Assembly: GCA_019420905.1 (NCBI GenBank)
Contig: JAHZGH010000006.1
Span: forward strand, 95,820 to 159,819
Direction of reading: 5' to 3'
Origin: Succinivibrionaceae bacterium
GTDB lineage: Bacteria; Pseudomonadota; Gammaproteobacteria; Enterobacterales; Succinivibrionaceae
DNA: 64,000 nucleotides
The notes under the pieces are model-generated. The model did not search any database. It had not been told where the DNA came from and worked only from the letters and a program-made list of their open reading frames with translations. A program made the translations under genes and the position numbers. Shown here piece after piece: positions 35,354 to 44,944 of the stretch (its first letter is position 1; every line of letters starts with the position of its first letter).

Positions 35354-35853
35354 TCAGAAGACATGATTGAGTGAATAAGCCGCAGGCCTATGATCAGGCG
35401 ATCTTCATTTCTAAATCTGATTTCTAGGCATTTGCCGACTTCACAGAGATCTGTCTTTAGGGATAAAATTTTTTTCTCATCCATATCTTCTGCGTACTTA
35501 TCATTAAAGCGCATCAGATACTCTGTAGTTTGTTCAATCTTAGGCATAACGCGATGAGCAATTGACAAAGATTTGCCAGAGGCATTTTCCATAAGTTCAA
35601 TAATTTTGGGATAGAGATCGAAATGTCCGTGAGAGATGTAGTCGATGAGGTGATCGCAAAAGGTGGTGATATCTTCATATGAGGGGTAGCATTCATCATT
35701 GCGATTAGAACTTCGGGATAATGATACATTCAAAAGCTTCATATAGAGTAACACTAGATCCTGTCTTGCCTTAATCATGTCATTGATCCATGAATATTTA
35801 GCGTCGACATTTTGAAGTTTTGTGTTGAATCCGCCTAATTTTGAAATTGTCAT
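35350..35853 (-). CDS. rsd: Regulator of sigma D (Rsd/AlgQ family)
   Basis: 167 residues. Alignment by memory with Rsd is good: ARQDLVLLYMKLLN, DHLIDYISHGHFDLYPKII, RVMPKIEQTTEYLMRFNDKYAE and EVGKCLEIRFRNEDRLI. Rsd binds the housekeeping sigma factor sigma-70 and frees core RNA polymerase for alternative sigma factors in stationary phase; it also interacts with HPr in E. coli. GAGGAG lies seven bases before the ATG. It is monocistronic and meets radA tail to tail with a 4-base overlap. Confidence 0.87.
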   Translation of the reverse strand: MTISKLGGFNTKLQNVDAKYSWINDMIKARQDLVLLYMKLLNVSLSRSSNRNDECYPSYEDITTFCDHLIDYISHGHFDLYPKIIELMENASGKSLSIAHRVMPKIEQTTEYLMRFNDKYAEDMDEKKILSLKTDLCEVGKCLEIRFRNEDRLIIGLRLIHSIMSSD

Positions 35854-35981
35854 TGCTACGCTCCTCTTTATTAAGATTTGCTTTGGGTTTATATAGCTAA
35901 AATATCACATAAAGAGGGTAATGTAAGAAATAGACAGGAATGAGTATAAAATTTTGAGAGGCACCTTACATTAATGGGCAT

Positions 35982-36007
35982 AAAAAATGCCGCCTTATTA
36001 GGCGGCA
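35982..36007 (-). terminator. Terminator of mepM
   Basis: Stem TGCCGCC / GGCGGCA with a 6-base loop, followed on the minus strand by six T. Confidence 0.9.
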
Positions 36008-36015
36008 ATAAATAT

Positions 36016-37707
36016 TTAATTTCCAGCTATGAGTGAATCTTTGTATAAATCGCGTTTGTATTGAGCAACACTCTTTTGGAAACGCTTCCTTTGACGGCTA
36101 TTTACTTCAACATCGCGAGAGCCTAGATTTACACGCATGGCATTGACCGGGCGGCCATTTATGCGTAATTCATAGTGTAAATGCGGGCCGGTTGAAATTC
36201 CGGTATTTCCGGATCTTGCGATTGTAGAACCTAATTTAACTCGCTGGCCTTGCTTTACATGCAATTTAGATAGATGCATATATACAGTTGACCATCCGCC
36301 GCGATGACGCAGCACTACATAGTAGCCTGCAGAGCGGGAATAAGTAGCTTTATCTACAACGCCATCGGCAGGGGCTAAAATCGGAGTTCCTACAGGCAGT
36401 CCAAAATCTGTGCCGTTATGCGGTCGGACTGTTCCTAAGACAGGATGCTTGCGTCCTGGATTGAAAGGAGAAGTAATTCTGGCTTTAGCATTAAAAGGGA
36501 AACGCCTAAAGGAACTTTTAACTGAGCTTAAGCCGCGTTCATCGTAATACTTATTATCCGCAGTATTCAGGTACGAACTCATCTTGCCGCCGCGGCTTAA
36601 GTTAAATTCCACAGCAGCAATTTTGCCTTTGCCGTTACTGTCAGTAAACAGTACGCGCATAGAATCTCCAGGGCGAATATTCTTTGAAAATTGAATTCGG
36701 CCTTTGAACATTTGCAAAATGCGGTTAATTTCAGCATAAGTAATGCCGGCTTTATTAGCTGCAGTAGAGAAGCTCTCGCCTTTTTTTATTTTTACTAAGA
36801 CTAATCTGCCACGATTTGCTGCAGTTGTAACTTTAGCTTTAGGCTCATCATTCTTAGCAACTACAGAGCTCTGATTGTTTTTATCTTTATTTTCAGTCTT
36901 AGCCTGCGCAGCTGTATTTTTATTACTGTTATCTTTTGCTTTATTATTTTCTTCAAGATTAGCGATAATATCGTCAGGAACAGCATTATTATCGCTTAAA
37001 TGAGCTCCTAAAGGCTCAATTGCATAAATGAAGTCATTGCTTTTGACGTCATTGCGATAGATACGCAACTGCTTTTTGTCATCTAACGGTTTAACAAAGG
37101 CTAAAAGATCGCTGTCATCATTTAATAAAAAAGCCAGGTGATCACCTAATTGCAGGTGATTGATTTCTTTAGCGGCTTGTTTGTTTTTTAGTATATTCAT
37201 CATTATTGAAGCCGGAATATTCAAATCCTTAAACAGCGAGGAGATAGTATCTCCTTTTTGCACGTCTTCAGTAAGCCAGCGTCCTTCTGTGCTTACAGAT
37301 GAATCTTTCTCAATAGAAGCAGCTAAATTTCTAACCTGCTGATCCATTTCATAATCGGAATCAGCAAGAGCGTTTTCGGGAAGGTTATCATCGAAATTAT
37401 CGAGATTTTTCTGCGTTGTACTTACAATGACTTCAGGCTCTTTATCTGTATCGGCATGCTCAATGCCAAAAGCTTCAGTTAAAGGCTTACTAGTATCAGG
37501 TTCAGTGAAATCAAAATTGTCTGCTACAGTATTGCCATCAGCTAAAGCATTTTTAATTCTTTCATCAAAATTTTGAGAGATGACAAAGGACAAAGATAGG
37601 GCTACAAATAAGGTGGCAGTAATACCTATGGTATTTTTTTTAGAAAAAGGTCTATGCCATGAAGAGGAAGCAATAGCTTCTAAAGATACGTAGTCTTCTG
37701 AATTCAT
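36016..37707 (-). CDS. mepM: M23 murein DD-endopeptidase (MepM-like)
   Basis: 563 residues. One N-terminal membrane anchor (GITATLFVALSLSFVISQNF), a low-complexity linker rich in Asn, Asp and Lys (around KAKDNSNKNTAAQ), LysM-type repeats (VQKGDTISSLFKDLNIP and KIKKGESFSTAANKAGI), and a C-terminal lysostaphin-like peptidase. Zinc ligands lie in HNGTDFGLPVGTPI and GPHLHYELRINGRPV. It cleaves cross-links to allow wall growth in the periplasm. A TTG at 37734 opens the frame; the ATG at 37707 is used. Neither has a strong ribosome site, so the start is the least certain part. The linker makes it longer than E. coli MepM (440). Confidence 0.9.
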   Translation of the reverse strand: MNSEDYVSLEAIASSSWHRPFSKKNTIGITATLFVALSLSFVISQNFDERIKNALADGNTVADNFDFTEPDTSKPLTEAFGIEHADTDKEPEVIVSTTQKNLDNFDDNLPENALADSDYEMDQQVRNLAASIEKDSSVSTEGRWLTEDVQKGDTISSLFKDLNIPASIMMNILKNKQAAKEINHLQLGDHLAFLLNDDSDLLAFVKPLDDKKQLRIYRNDVKSNDFIYAIEPLGAHLSDNNAVPDDIIANLEENNKAKDNSNKNTAAQAKTENKDKNNQSSVVAKNDEPKAKVTTAANRGRLVLVKIKKGESFSTAANKAGITYAEINRILQMFKGRIQFSKNIRPGDSMRVLFTDSNGKGKIAAVEFNLSRGGKMSSYLNTADNKYYDERGLSSVKSSFRRFPFNAKARITSPFNPGRKHPVLGTVRPHNGTDFGLPVGTPILAPADGVVDKATYSRSAGYYVVLRHRGGWSTVYMHLSKLHVKQGQRVKLGSTIARSGNTGISTGPHLHYELRINGRPVNAMRVNLGSRDVEVNSRQRKRFQKSVAQYKRDLYKDSLIAGN

Positions 37708-37896
37708 TTGTTTAATAAAAAAAGATTTCAGCAATTTAAACAGAAGACTTATTTTTTGTAAAAGAGCATGCTGCTTAAAAAGCTAATGTTGAAAGAGTTA
37801 TATTTATTATTTGATTGCTGTATGCTTTTATTATGGCACAATTTTTTCGTAAGATAATCACATATGTAAATAAATTTTAACATTTTAGGAGATGGT

Positions 37897-38511
37897 ATGA
37901 TTTTTGGTGAGCGTTACTACAAACTCTTAGGAGAATTGTCGCCTTGGAGACAGAGCTTATTTGCTCTAGTTTTAGCGCAGCGTCAATTGCCAAATTATGC
38001 TTTATGGTGTGAGATGGAAAAGATTCAAGGCGGAGTTAGTGCTTTTGAACGCGCTTTAAAGCAATTGTGGGAATTTCATCGCGACAAGAATAATCATATT
38101 GATTTGGAAAAGGTCATCAATGAGGTTGAGCCTTTTATGCTTAAGGATGATAAAGAAGATCTTCTTTTAGGCGATCTCTTTGGATTAGATGCCTGCTTAT
38201 CTTTGTCGGCAGCTGTAGATGCAATTATTCTGCACGATGGAGATGAGGCGGAAATTGCCTCGCGTGCAAGTTTAGGCGGAGTTATTCGTAAGATTGAGCA
38301 GCAGGAGCTTGATTTATCCGATGAAGAGCTGCGCGAACATCCTGCCGTCGACAATGAGGTTAATTTTCAAATTGAGATGATGGAGATTTTGAAAAAGTCT
38401 AAAAGAAGCGCTGAGTTGACAGAGAAGCTTTTAGATATGGCTTATCAGGACGGCAGCAGTAATATAGGCATAAGTCTAGAAGGCTTCGCAAAGGAGAATT
38501 ACTCCGCTTAA
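37897..38511 (+). CDS. yjaG: YjaG family protein (DUF416)
   Basis: 204 residues. It matches E. coli YjaG in several blocks: LSPWRQSLFALVLAQRQLPNYALWCE, LFGLDACLSLSAAVDAI, LSDEELREHPAVDNEVNFQIEM and SSNIGISLEGF. Function is unknown in the family, and the protein appears soluble and acidic. AGGAG precedes the ATG. In E. coli yjaG is adjacent to hupA; here hupA is 4 kb away across the purine genes. It overlaps the opposing TSUP gene by 36 bases at the 3' end. Confidence 0.85.
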   Translation: MIFGERYYKLLGELSPWRQSLFALVLAQRQLPNYALWCEMEKIQGGVSAFERALKQLWEFHRDKNNHIDLEKVINEVEPFMLKDDKEDLLLGDLFGLDACLSLSAAVDAIILHDGDEAEIASRASLGGVIRKIEQQELDLSDEELREHPAVDNEVNFQIEMMEILKKSKRSAELTEKLLDMAYQDGSSNIGISLEGFAKENYSA

Positions 38512-39246
38512 CATAGCTACAAAGGAAAAAATAATTCTTACTATGCGTACTGGCAGGTATAGCAGCAGATTAGTGCCGAGCCAGGCGCCTGTAAAGGTAG
38601 CTATAATCATTACGGGTACCCATTGCCAGTGGATTCCCATTAAAGAGCCTACTGTTATAGCTCCTATGGCATTCCAAATCGTAGCCACAAAGATCATGGT
38701 ATGCATGATGGCTTTTTTTAGCTCCAGACCAAATACCCCAGCTAAGGTTAGAGTTGAAAATAGACCTGCTCCTGAGGATAAAGAACCTGAGAATAAGCCT
38801 ACAAGAAAGATCAATACAGCGCCTATAATATTTCTCTGTAGGGAACGATGCTCTATTGTTTTAGCGCCAAATGATTTTTTAAATAGGGTATAAATTCCGC
38901 AGCAGATGGTAATAATTCCTAATGCAATTTCTGCAGCTTGGGTTGGAAGCTTAATGATAATGAGAGAGCCTAAAATAACAGCCGGACCTCCTAAAAACAG
39001 CATAATGCAGGAAATCTGTTTATCAAATCGGTATTCATTAAGCTTGCCCTTGCGAGCAAGAGCGCCGATGCCTAAAAATACTACAGCAACTTTATGAGTT
39101 CCTAGGGCTGTAGCAAAAGGCAGACCTAAAAGCACTAATAAGGGAAATTGTATAAAGCCGGCCCCGCCTCCTGAAACGGAGGCAAATAAGTTGGCAGTGA
39201 ATGAAACTATGAATAATATGGCCTGTTTAATTATCTCCTCGGTCAT
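38476..39246 (-). CDS. TSUP/TauE-SafE family permease
   Basis: 256 residues, about 8 hydrophobic segments. The N-terminal repeat has ANLFASVSGGGAGFIQFPLLVLLGLPFATALGTHKVAV and the second repeat has GLFSGSLSSGAGLFSTLTLAGVFGLELKKAIMHTMIF, the paired glycine-rich pattern of this family. Members move sulfite, sulfoacetate or other organosulfur anions out across the inner membrane; the substrate here is unknown. AGGAG is seven bases before the ATG. It lies downstream of purD beyond a terminator, and its 3' end overlaps yjaG by 36 bases. Confidence 0.87.
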   Translation of the reverse strand: MTEEIIKQAILFIVSFTANLFASVSGGGAGFIQFPLLVLLGLPFATALGTHKVAVVFLGIGALARKGKLNEYRFDKQISCIMLFLGGPAVILGSLIIIKLPTQAAEIALGIITICCGIYTLFKKSFGAKTIEHRSLQRNIIGAVLIFLVGLFSGSLSSGAGLFSTLTLAGVFGLELKKAIMHTMIFVATIWNAIGAITVGSLMGIHWQWVPVMIIATFTGAWLGTNLLLYLPVRIVRIIFSFVAMLSGVILLCEAF

Positions 39247-39282
39247 ATAAATCTCCTGATTTTATATGATGAATCTCGGCAA

Positions 39283-39320
39283 TAAAAAACTTCAGGCAAT
39301 GCTGCCTGAAGTTTTTTTTA
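39283..39320 (-). terminator. Terminator of the purH-purD operon
   Basis: Nine-base-pair GC-containing stem (CTTCAGGCA / TGCCTGAAG) with ATGC loop, flanked by A and T runs; strong in both directions. Confidence 0.9.
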
Positions 39321-39333
39321 TTATGATTTAAGT

Positions 39334-40617
39334 TTATTTGCGATTTAAGGCACGCCAGGCAATGTCTTTGCGATAGAACATACCGTCAAAGTGAATCTTT
39401 TGGCATAAGGCATAAGCCTTATCGCGAGCCTTAGCGATGTCATCTCCTAAAGCAGTTACGCATAAAACACGGCCGCCGGCAGTAACGATTTCGTCGCCCT
39501 TTTGTGCAGTACCGGCTTCAAAGATTTTCTCGTCTTTGTCCATGGCTGCATCAAGACCGGTAATTACATCACCCTTGCGAGGGGAGGCCGGATAGTTATG
39601 AGCTGCTAAAACAACACCTACAGCAGGACGCTCATCATATTTAATTGTAGCATTCTCAAGACCGCCGTCTTTACAGGCCTTAAGGCATAATTCAACTAAA
39701 TCTGATTGCATTCTCATCATAATAGGCTGAGTTTCAGGATCGCCAAAGCGGCAGTTAAACTCAACTACGCGAGGAGCTCCATTTTTATCAATCATAAGTC
39801 CTGCATACAGGAAGCCGCGATATGGAATGCCGTCACTTGCCATGCCCTTTAAGGTTGGATTGATGATTTCATCCATAACGCGTTTGTAAACTTCAGCTGT
39901 TACAACAGGAGCCGGAGAGTAGGCGCCCATGCCTCCGGTATTTGGTCCGGTATCGCCATCTCCCACGCGCTTGTGGTCCTGAGAGGTAGCCATTGGCAGA
40001 GCATATTTGGTATCTGCCATGACGATGAAGGAGGCTTCTTCGCCTTCCATGAATTCCTCGATAACCACAGATGCAGAGGCATCACCGAATTCATGATCAT
40101 CTAGCATAGCGTGAACGGCATCAATAGCTTCATCTTCAGTCATTGCAACTACTACGCCTTTGCCGGCAGCTAAGCCGTCAGCCTTAATGACGATTGGAGC
40201 GCCCTGCTTTTTAATATAAGCAATAGCCTTATCGGTTTCAGTAAAAACCTCATAAGCTGCGGTTGGAATATGGTGGCGTTTGAGGAAATCCTTAGTGAAG
40301 GATTTAGATCCTTCTAAAGCAGCAGCTGCTTTTGAAGGTCCGAATATAGTTAAGCCGAGTTTGGAAAACTCGTCGACGATGCCCGCAACTAAAGGAGCCT
40401 CTGGTCCGACAATAGTAAGGTCAATCTTCTCGTCTTTAGCAAATTGAGCTAATTTGGCAATATCATCAACTTTGATGTTGACGTTTTGCATTTTTTCTTC
40501 ACGAGCAGTAGCAGGATTTCCCGGAGCTACATAGACGATATCGGCAAGTGGAGATTGGGCTGCTTTCCATGCTAAAGCATGCTCGCGGCCACCGCTACCT
40601 ATAACTAAAACTTTCAT
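39334..40617 (-). CDS. purD: Phosphoribosylamine-glycine ligase
   Basis: 427 residues, ATP-grasp enzyme joining glycine to phosphoribosylamine, step 2 of purine synthesis. Conserved: MKVLVIGSGGREHALAWK, LTIVGPEAPLVAGIVD, KADGLAAGKGVVVA, DGDTGPNTGGMGAYSPAP and VEFNCRFGDPETQ. A TTG at 40623 also opens the frame, but AGGAG six bases before ATG 40617 fixes the start. It is 14 bases after purH. PurF, which makes its substrate, is in this window at 58604. Confidence 0.97.
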   Translation of the reverse strand: MKVLVIGSGGREHALAWKAAQSPLADIVYVAPGNPATAREEKMQNVNIKVDDIAKLAQFAKDEKIDLTIVGPEAPLVAGIVDEFSKLGLTIFGPSKAAAALEGSKSFTKDFLKRHHIPTAAYEVFTETDKAIAYIKKQGAPIVIKADGLAAGKGVVVAMTEDEAIDAVHAMLDDHEFGDASASVVIEEFMEGEEASFIVMADTKYALPMATSQDHKRVGDGDTGPNTGGMGAYSPAPVVTAEVYKRVMDEIINPTLKGMASDGIPYRGFLYAGLMIDKNGAPRVVEFNCRFGDPETQPIMMRMQSDLVELCLKACKDGGLENATIKYDERPAVGVVLAAHNYPASPRKGDVITGLDAAMDKDEKIFEAGTAQKGDEIVTAGGRVLCVTALGDDIAKARDKAYALCQKIHFDGMFYRKDIAWRALNRK

Positions 40618-40631
40618 CAGCAACTCCTAAA

Positions 40632-42221
40632 TTAGTGGCGGAAATGACGCATACCGGTAAATACCATGGCAATGCCATGCTCATTAGCAGCATCAATAAC
40701 CTCTTGATCACGGATGGAACCGCCAGGCTGAATGATGCACTTAATGCCGGCAGCAGCCGCTGCATCCACACCATCACGGAATGGGAAGAAAGCATCTGAA
40801 GCTAAGGCGGCGCCCTCTAGGGATAAGTTGGCCTCTTGAGCGCGCAGGTGGGCAATCTTAGCGGAGAAGACGCGGCTAGTTTGGCCGCAGCCAATGCCTA
40901 AGGTGCGGCGATTGTTGGTATATACAATGGCATTTGATTTGGTAAACTTGCAAATTTTCCAAGCAAAGAGCAATTCAGCAAGTTCAGCCTCAGAAGGAGC
41001 ACGCTCGGTTACAACTTTGAGGTTTTCCTTTCTAACAGTCTCTAAATCTGCATCTTGTACTAAAAGACCGCCGTTAACGCGTTTGAAGTCAAGACGCGGC
41101 TCTTCGCAAGAGAGAGGACCAGTCTTAAGCAGGCGTACATTCTTTTTGCGGGCAACCTCAGCTATGGCTTCTTCTGTAACATCAGGGGCTACGATAACTT
41201 CGCAGAACTGATTATCAATAATAGCTTTAGCGGTTTGGCCATCTAAGGTCTTGTTGAAGGCGATAATGCCGCCGAAAGCGGACTCTCTGTCACAGGCAAA
41301 GGCTGCTTCATAGGCTTCCTTGAGGTCGGCGCCTAAAGCTGCGCCGCATGGATTGGCATGCTTGACGATAACGCAGCAAGGATCCTCAAACTGACGAACA
41401 CACTCAATTGCAGCATCAGTATCAGCAATATTGTTATAGGATAATTCCTTGCCTTGAATCTGTACTGCGGTGCTGATGCCAGAGGCCTTAGAATTGAGCT
41501 CGGTATAGAATGAAGCATACTGATGAGGATTTTCGCCGTAGCGCATGTTCTGCTTCTTAATAAAGCTCAGGTTTAGGGTGCGCGGCAATACTGATTCGCT
41601 GCCTTCTGAGGTACCGTAATCAGGGACTTTAGTACCGAAGTAATTTGCAATAGCTGCATCGTAAGCGGCTGTATGCTCAAAAGCTGCAATAGCCAAATCA
41701 AAGCGGGTAGCAAAGGTTAAAGCGCCGTTATGCTGATCCATTTCAGCAATTACGCGATCATAGTCTGAGCTTCTGACTACGATAGCCACATCACGATTGT
41801 TCTTTGCAGCAGCTCTGACCATAGTAGGTCCGCCGATATCGATATTTTCAATAGCCTTTTCTAAAGGGCAGTTAGGATCAGAGACTGTTTTTACGAATGG
41901 ATAGAGATTAACTACGACAAGATCGATAGGCAGAATGTCATGAGCGGCCATAACTTCTTCATCGATGCCGCGACGACCTAAAATGCCGCCATGGATTTTA
42001 GGATGGAGAGTCTTGACACGGCCATCCATCATTTCAGGAAATTTAGTATAGTCGGAGACTTCTTTGGCCTTGATGCCATTTTCTAGGAGTAATTTTGCAG
42101 TACCGCCAGTAGAAAGGATTTCAACATTGCGAGATTGTAATTGACGGGCAAACTCGACAACACCGGTCTTGTCAGAAACACTGATAAGAGCGCGGCGAAT
42201 CGGACGTAAGAGTTCTTCCAT
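40632..42221 (-). CDS. purH: Bifunctional AICAR transformylase/IMP cyclohydrolase
   Basis: 529 residues, the same as E. coli and alignable throughout. N-terminal MGS-like domain (RRALISVSDKTGVVEFARQL, ISTGGTAKLL-type segment, FPEMMDGRVKTLHPKIHGGILG) does cyclisation; the C-terminal part (RYGENPHQYASFY, VIVKHANPCGAA, SDAFFPFRDGVDAAA) does formyl transfer. These are the last two steps to IMP. The GGAG site is 12 bases from the ATG, rather far. A 425-base A+T-rich gap lies upstream; I saw no clear PurR operator in it. Confidence 0.97.
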   Translation of the reverse strand: MEELLRPIRRALISVSDKTGVVEFARQLQSRNVEILSTGGTAKLLLENGIKAKEVSDYTKFPEMMDGRVKTLHPKIHGGILGRRGIDEEVMAAHDILPIDLVVVNLYPFVKTVSDPNCPLEKAIENIDIGGPTMVRAAAKNNRDVAIVVRSSDYDRVIAEMDQHNGALTFATRFDLAIAAFEHTAAYDAAIANYFGTKVPDYGTSEGSESVLPRTLNLSFIKKQNMRYGENPHQYASFYTELNSKASGISTAVQIQGKELSYNNIADTDAAIECVRQFEDPCCVIVKHANPCGAALGADLKEAYEAAFACDRESAFGGIIAFNKTLDGQTAKAIIDNQFCEVIVAPDVTEEAIAEVARKKNVRLLKTGPLSCEEPRLDFKRVNGGLLVQDADLETVRKENLKVVTERAPSEAELAELLFAWKICKFTKSNAIVYTNNRRTLGIGCGQTSRVFSAKIAHLRAQEANLSLEGAALASDAFFPFRDGVDAAAAAGIKCIIQPGGSIRDQEVIDAANEHGIAMVFTGMRHFRH

Positions 42222-42646
42222 GATTGAGATAGGCTCCTTTTGATAAAAAAAACGGATTTAACCGGTAAAGCGTAAGCTATATTTTAGCAATTTAATTAAA
42301 AAAATGGGGATTAAATCACGTTTTAACTAAAATTTAAGCGTTTTTTAATAAACTGGCGATTTAAATAAGATAATTTTTTTATCAGCGCCACTTTTTTATA
42401 AAATCTTTGTAAATCAATATATTAATTGGTAAATACATAAAAAAATCATAAAAAATTTAATTTTTAAACTGTGATATAAAGCATTTTTTGTGTAAATTTT
42501 TTAAGCGTCAATATATACTATATGACCACAAATGCAGTTGTAAGTTAGGTTAGAGCCTAAAAAGTTGTTTATAACAGCATCAATGGATTTCTTTATAAGG
42601 CTATTAAAGCGCCTTTATTGCGAAAAAACACAGTAGGAAATTTAAG
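42222..42646. other. Intergenic region between divergent purH and hupA
   Basis: 425 A+T-rich bases holding both promoters. Neither a PurR-type palindrome nor a structured RNA was recognised. TATACTATATGA near 42515 may contain the hupA -10 region. Confidence 0.45.
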
Positions 42647-42925
42647 ATGAATAAGTCAGAACTTATCGAACAGATTGCTAAGCGTTCAGGTTTACCTTTA
42701 TCTGGATCCCGTAAAGCCTTAGAGGCTGTTTTAGAGTGCGTAAGCGATGCTTTAGCTTCAGGTGATCGTGTTCAGCTTGTAGGTTTTGGTACCTTCAAGG
42801 TAACTGAGCGCAGTGCTCGTGAAGGCCGTAACCCGCAAACTGGCGAGGTTATCAATATACCTGCAACTAAGACCCCTTCTTTTAGTGCAGGTGCAGAGCT
42901 TAAGAAGATTGTAAACGCTAAGTAG
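42647..42925 (+). CDS. hupA: DNA-binding protein HU
   Basis: 92 residues. MNKSELIEQIAKRSGLPLSGSRKALEAVL opens a typical HU; VGFGTFKVTERSAREGRNPQTGEVINIPATKTPSFSAG is the DNA-binding arm region with the proline that intercalates at DNA kinks. Nucleoid-associated, cytoplasmic. Position near purH-purD and yjaG suggests the HU-alpha gene. IHF is unlikely given the start sequence and arm. Followed by an inverted repeat. Confidence 0.93.
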   Translation: MNKSELIEQIAKRSGLPLSGSRKALEAVLECVSDALASGDRVQLVGFGTFKVTERSAREGRNPQTGEVINIPATKTPSFSAGAELKKIVNAK

Positions 42926-42934
42926 TGTCAATCA

Positions 42935-42966
42935 GGTAGCCTTAGACAAGGCTACCATTATCTTTT
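42935..42966 (+). terminator. Terminator of hupA
   Basis: Nine-base-pair stem GGTAGCCTT / AAGGCTACC with AGAC loop, then an interrupted T-rich tail. Confidence 0.75.
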
Positions 42967-43156
42967 ATTTCGTCCTTTTTAAGATCCCGCAATAATAAAT
43001 TTATATAAATCTCAGCATATTAAATTTTGCATAATCTAAAAGTAGAGCTGTTGTTGTAAGTCACACATTACAAATAAGATTTTCCTCAAATTATTCTAGT
43101 GCGCTAAAATAATAATATATTTTAATTAACAATTCTTAATGTTGAGGGTTTTAGTT

Positions 43157-44806
43157 ATGGCAATTCATGAACATGCAGGCCAAAAAGCACGCGATGAGGA
43201 TTTGGTTAATATTCCGCGTTTAATGGCTGCTTATTATTTGAACCGTCCAAATATGGATAATCCTGAGGAACGGGTGGCTTTTGGTACCTCAGGCCATCGC
43301 GGAACTTCCTTAAATGGTTCATTTACCGAGTCTCATATTGTTGCCATTTCACAGGCCATTGCCGAGTATCGTCAAAAAGAAGGCATTGATGGACCTTTAT
43401 TCATTGGTATGGATACTCACGCTCTCTCTGAGGCTGCTTTAGCTACCGCAATTGAAGTTTTAGGTGCTAATGGCGTGGAAGTGCGTATTGAGGCTAATCA
43501 TGGATATACTCCGACCCCGTCAATTTCTTTTGCAATTTTAAATTACAATAAGAACCGCACTTCAGGCTTAGCTGACGGTATCGTTATAACTCCATCTCAT
43601 AATCCACCGTCAAATGGCGGCTTTAAGTATAATCCTACCGACGGCGGTCCAGCCGGAACGGAAATAACTTCATGGATACAGGATCGCGCAAATGAGATTT
43701 TATGCAACAATTTAGCCGGAGTTAAGCGTGTAAGCTACGAGAAAGCTTTAAAGCTGCCTAATGTTAAAGAATACGATATGCTGACTCAGTATGTTGATTC
43801 TTTAGGCGAGATCATCGATATGCAGGCTATCTCCGATGCTAAGCTGCGCATGGGTGTTGATCCTTTAGGCGGTTCAGGCCTTTATTACTGGGATCGCATA
43901 GCTGAGAAATACAATCTTAATTTAAAGGTTGTAAATTATCGCGTTGATCCTACTTTCTCCTTCATGTGCTTAGATAGAGACGGCAAGATCCGCATGGATT
44001 GCTCTTCTCCTTATGCCATGGCAGGCTTAATTAAGCTTAAGGATGATTTTGATATTGCATGGGGCAATGATCCTGACTACGATCGTCATGGCATTGTTTG
44101 CCACAGCGGTCTTATGAATCCAAATCACTATCTTTCTGCAGCTATTGATTATATCTATAAGCATCGTCCTCAGTGGCCAAAAGAGGCAATGGTCGGCAAG
44201 ACTGTAGTGTCTTCAAATCTTATGAATCGAGTAGCTCAGGGCTTAGGCCGCAAGGCTTATGAGGTTCCTGTAGGATTTAAGTGGTTCGTGCCGGGCCTCT
44301 TCGATAAGTCCTTAGCCTGGGGCTGTGAGGAATCTGCAGGAGCTTCCTTCCTTCGTAAGGATGGTTCTGTATGGACTACCGATAAGGACGGCATTATCGC
44401 ATCTTTACTTTCAGCTGAAATCTTAGCAGTAACAGGAAAGGATCCTTCCGAGCACTTTAAGGATTTAACTGAAAAATACGGCATGCCTTATTATAATCGC
44501 GTTGACGCTCCGGCAAGTCCGGCTCAAAAGAGCGCTTTGAAGAAGCTTGATCCTTCGGCTGTTGAAGCTGATATGCTAGCAGGCGAGAAGATTATAGATA
44601 AGCTTACCTGCGCTCCTGGCAATGGTGCAGCTATAGGCGGCTTGAAGGTTGTAACAGAGAATGGCTGGTTCGCAGCTCGTCCTTCAGGCACTGAGAATGT
44701 CTATAAGATTTATATGGAAAGCTTCAAGGGAGAAGATCATTTAAAGAGCATAGAAACTGAAGCTCAGGAGATCGTAAATGCCGCTTTGAAAAAAGCCGGT
44801 GTATAA
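43157..44806 (+). CDS. pgm: Phosphoglucomutase (alpha-D-glucose phosphate-specific)
   Basis: 549 residues (E. coli Pgm 546). It interconverts glucose 1- and 6-phosphate. MAIHEHAGQKARDEDLVNIPRLMAAYY and VAFGTSGHRG match the family start; the phosphoserine loop is TPSHNPPSNGG with Ser147; metal-binding DPDYDRHG and sugar-binding GCEESAGASFLR are present, as is the phosphate-binding RPSGTENVYKIY. An ATG six codons upstream (43139) also opens the frame, but GAGGG eight bases ahead of 43157 and the family N-terminus support 43157. Confidence 0.96.
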   Translation: MAIHEHAGQKARDEDLVNIPRLMAAYYLNRPNMDNPEERVAFGTSGHRGTSLNGSFTESHIVAISQAIAEYRQKEGIDGPLFIGMDTHALSEAALATAIEVLGANGVEVRIEANHGYTPTPSISFAILNYNKNRTSGLADGIVITPSHNPPSNGGFKYNPTDGGPAGTEITSWIQDRANEILCNNLAGVKRVSYEKALKLPNVKEYDMLTQYVDSLGEIIDMQAISDAKLRMGVDPLGGSGLYYWDRIAEKYNLNLKVVNYRVDPTFSFMCLDRDGKIRMDCSSPYAMAGLIKLKDDFDIAWGNDPDYDRHGIVCHSGLMNPNHYLSAAIDYIYKHRPQWPKEAMVGKTVVSSNLMNRVAQGLGRKAYEVPVGFKWFVPGLFDKSLAWGCEESAGASFLRKDGSVWTTDKDGIIASLLSAEILAVTGKDPSEHFKDLTEKYGMPYYNRVDAPASPAQKSALKKLDPSAVEADMLAGEKIIDKLTCAPGNGAAIGGLKVVTENGWFAARPSGTENVYKIYMESFKGEDHLKSIETEAQEIVNAALKKAGV

Positions 44807-44840
44807 GCTTTCTTTAATTTAGACTAGAAAAGTTATATTT

Positions 44841-44876
44841 AAGGCTCAGTTTTTTTAATTGAGCCTTATTTTTTAG
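44841..44876 (+). terminator. Terminator of pgm
   Basis: Eight-base-pair stem AAGGCTCA / TGAGCCTT with a T-rich loop, then ATTTTTT. Confidence 0.8.
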
Positions 44877-44944
44877 CGTAAGCTTAAATTTTTCTGCTTG
44901 GCTTTATTTTTAAACTTAGCTAAGACTCTTTTAATTTATATAGG

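Noticed and set aside
42222..42646. PurR operator for purH-purD
   Set aside because: No sequence close to the 16-base PurR palindrome was found by eye.
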